DNA of 64,000 bases from Bacillota bacterium (lineage in GTDB: Bacteria; Bacillota; Negativicutes; Sporomusales; UBA7701). Under the pieces are notes generated by a model that saw only the letters and a list, made by a program, of their open reading frames with translations, was not told the origin of the DNA and searched no databases. The DNA lies in the NCBI GenBank assembly GCA_023415775.1, contig JAEZJM010000019.1, positions 310,001 through 374,000 of the forward strand. Reading direction: 5' to 3'. Made by a program: the position numbers and the translations under genes. Within the stretch, counting starts at the first letter, position 1; each line of letters starts with the position of its first letter. Below are positions 63,227 through 64,000 of the stretch, piece after piece.

Positions 63227-63289
63227 TGGTTTGTGTGAGCGGGTTTTAGTCTGTGGCACGTTGGGTTGGCCATAATTGGCCTTGTCTAG

Positions 63290-63498
63290 CGGCCGGGCCG
63301 CAGGCGCGGGGCTCCAATCCTCCGGCTGAACGCGCCGTATGGCTTGCGGTTTCGTACCGCGAGCACCGTCGTCAACTGACGTCCATGTCAGTAGACTCCT
63401 CTCGCGGCCGTCCATGGCCGCTCGTGCGGCGTTCTCACCGCTTTGCCAACGGCGCGTAACAGCCTCCGAAAAGTCGCCCTGCACCTACGGCCCGACCG
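63290..63498 (-). repeat. Structured repeat family B, copy B5 (opposite strand)
   Basis: The closing stem pairs 63290-63312 with 63476-63498. Four positions are not Watson-Crick, and three of these become G-T pairs only in minus-strand RNA. On that strand hairpin 1 is GCGGCC / GGCCGC (63404-63421, loop ATGGAC) and hairpin 2 is CTGAC / GTCAG (63376-63391, loop ATGGAC). It is close to B4 internally, but the closing stem is entirely different. The remaining gap to 63633 shows no supported gene. Confidence 0.7.
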
Positions 63499-63633
63499 CG
63501 CTTCTGCCTATGTCTCAGTTCTTGTTAGGGGACGAAGAGTCGCGAGGCGTGAGGATAGTATGTCGATTTGCAGGGTTTTTATGGGAATTGTGGAAGAGAG
63601 TTTAAAACAGGTTACGGGCGGGGGAAGAGACGC

Positions 63634-64000
63634 TTGGATATCAGGGAATGGGTGGCCGGTGAGGTGCACAGGCATTACTGGCAGGACAATATAAACTGCG
63701 CGCGGACGGTGCTGGCGATACTGGCGGAACTGGGCGGGCAGACCATCCATTCGCAGGTGGCCGCGGCGGCCACGGGGCTGCACGGCGCGGGAGGGTTCGG
63801 GGCGCAGTGTGGCTTGGTCGAGGGCGGACTGATGTATATCGGCATCGCCGGGGCGGAGCGCGGGCTGAGCGACGAGGAAATCGGCGACCTGTGTCGCGAA
63901 TTCGCGGCCGGCTTCACCGCCGCGCTCGGCAGCCTGATCTGCCGCGAGCTGCGCCCCGAAGGCTTTGGCCCCGACGTGCCGCTGCATGCCTGCGAGCCGC
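63634..64000 (+). CDS. C_GCAxxG_C_C family (putative redox) protein, partial
   Basis: This is the first 122 residues of a protein cut by the window end. The start MDIREWVAGEVHRHYWQDNI is followed by the family core NCARTVLAILAE, then LHGAGGFGAQCGLVEGGLMY and a later CRELRPEGFGPD; the motif cysteine block GCAxxG appears here in the AQCGLVEG form. The family is small, cysteine-rich and redox-related by association. TTG 63634 follows GGGGGAAG. The 3' end and terminal cysteines lie outside the window. Confidence 0.8.
   Translation, partial: MDIREWVAGEVHRHYWQDNINCARTVLAILAELGGQTIHSQVAAAATGLHGAGGFGAQCGLVEGGLMYIGIAGAERGLSDEEIGDLCREFAAGFTAALGSLICRELRPEGFGPDVPLHACEP

Noticed and set aside
63560..63694. 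A 44-codon ORF overlapping the start of the C_GCAxxG_C_C gene.
   Set aside because: No ribosome site, no recognisable sequence, and it overlaps a convincing gene in another frame.

Overview
The window looks like the chromosome of a GC-rich anaerobic Firmicute, most likely of the Negativicutes (Sporomusaceae-like). The reasons are a csaB gene for pyruvylation of a cell-wall polymer, an ftsE-ftsX-envC-ctpA block and uvrB-uvrA, a single-chain pyruvate:ferredoxin oxidoreductase, a split transketolase, many TTG/GTG starts with strong AGGAGG-type ribosome sites, and a C_GCAxxG_C_C protein. The lineage call is inference. No rRNA, tRNA, CRISPR array or intact transposase was seen.

Layout. 1-12.3 kb: envelope and central metabolism (DUF5693, csaB, yitT; transketolase N and C subunits; M50 protease; ftsE, ftsX, an EnvC-like M23 protein, ctpA). 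12.3-18 kb: a dipeptide/oligopeptide ABC transporter, with four minus-strand genes divergent from the binding protein. 18-24 kb: a stand-alone F420-0:glutamate ligase homologue, an ABC-F ATPase, and an HscC-type Hsp70 with a membrane-anchored J protein. 24-27 kb: an M20 amidohydrolase, and a radical SAM/SPASM maturase facing a Nif11-type RiPP precursor. 27-36 kb: two polar amino-acid ABC transporters, a FabH-ACP pair, an ABM monooxygenase, an Na+-coupled transporter and a GNAT enzyme. 36-49 kb: a polytopic membrane protein, a GGDEF/HD-GYP sensor, a LysE exporter, a cyclophilin lipoprotein, a VTT-domain protein, nifJ, a cytosolic chemoreceptor and an alpha/beta hydrolase. 49-57 kb: two exported hydrolases, a low-GC gene with a HEPN-like motif, EamA, PhzF, a flavin reductase, and VOC genes including a decayed copy. 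57-64 kb: a PDZ membrane protein, SOS-controlled uvrB, uvrA, and a C_GCAxxG_C_C protein cut by the window end.

The most interesting content is intergenic. Two families of structured repeats recur. Family A (about 110-170 bp, at least five copies) is a long hairpin with a conserved CCATCTGC / GCATCTGG internal-loop motif and stems that vary with compensation. Family B (about 210-320 bp, five copies) is closed by a terminal stem whose sequence differs in every copy. Inside it are two adjacent hairpins whose loops read ATGGAC or close variants, on covarying stems. Where the stems contain G-T pairs, these support one RNA strand for each copy. Family B is therefore a good candidate for an undescribed structured RNA, possibly a ligand for a CsrA-type GGA-loop binding protein. 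In one copy the closing stem competes with a hairpin over the start site of the M50 protease gene. The second candidate system is the rSAM/Nif11 peptide pair at 25.3-27.0 kb.
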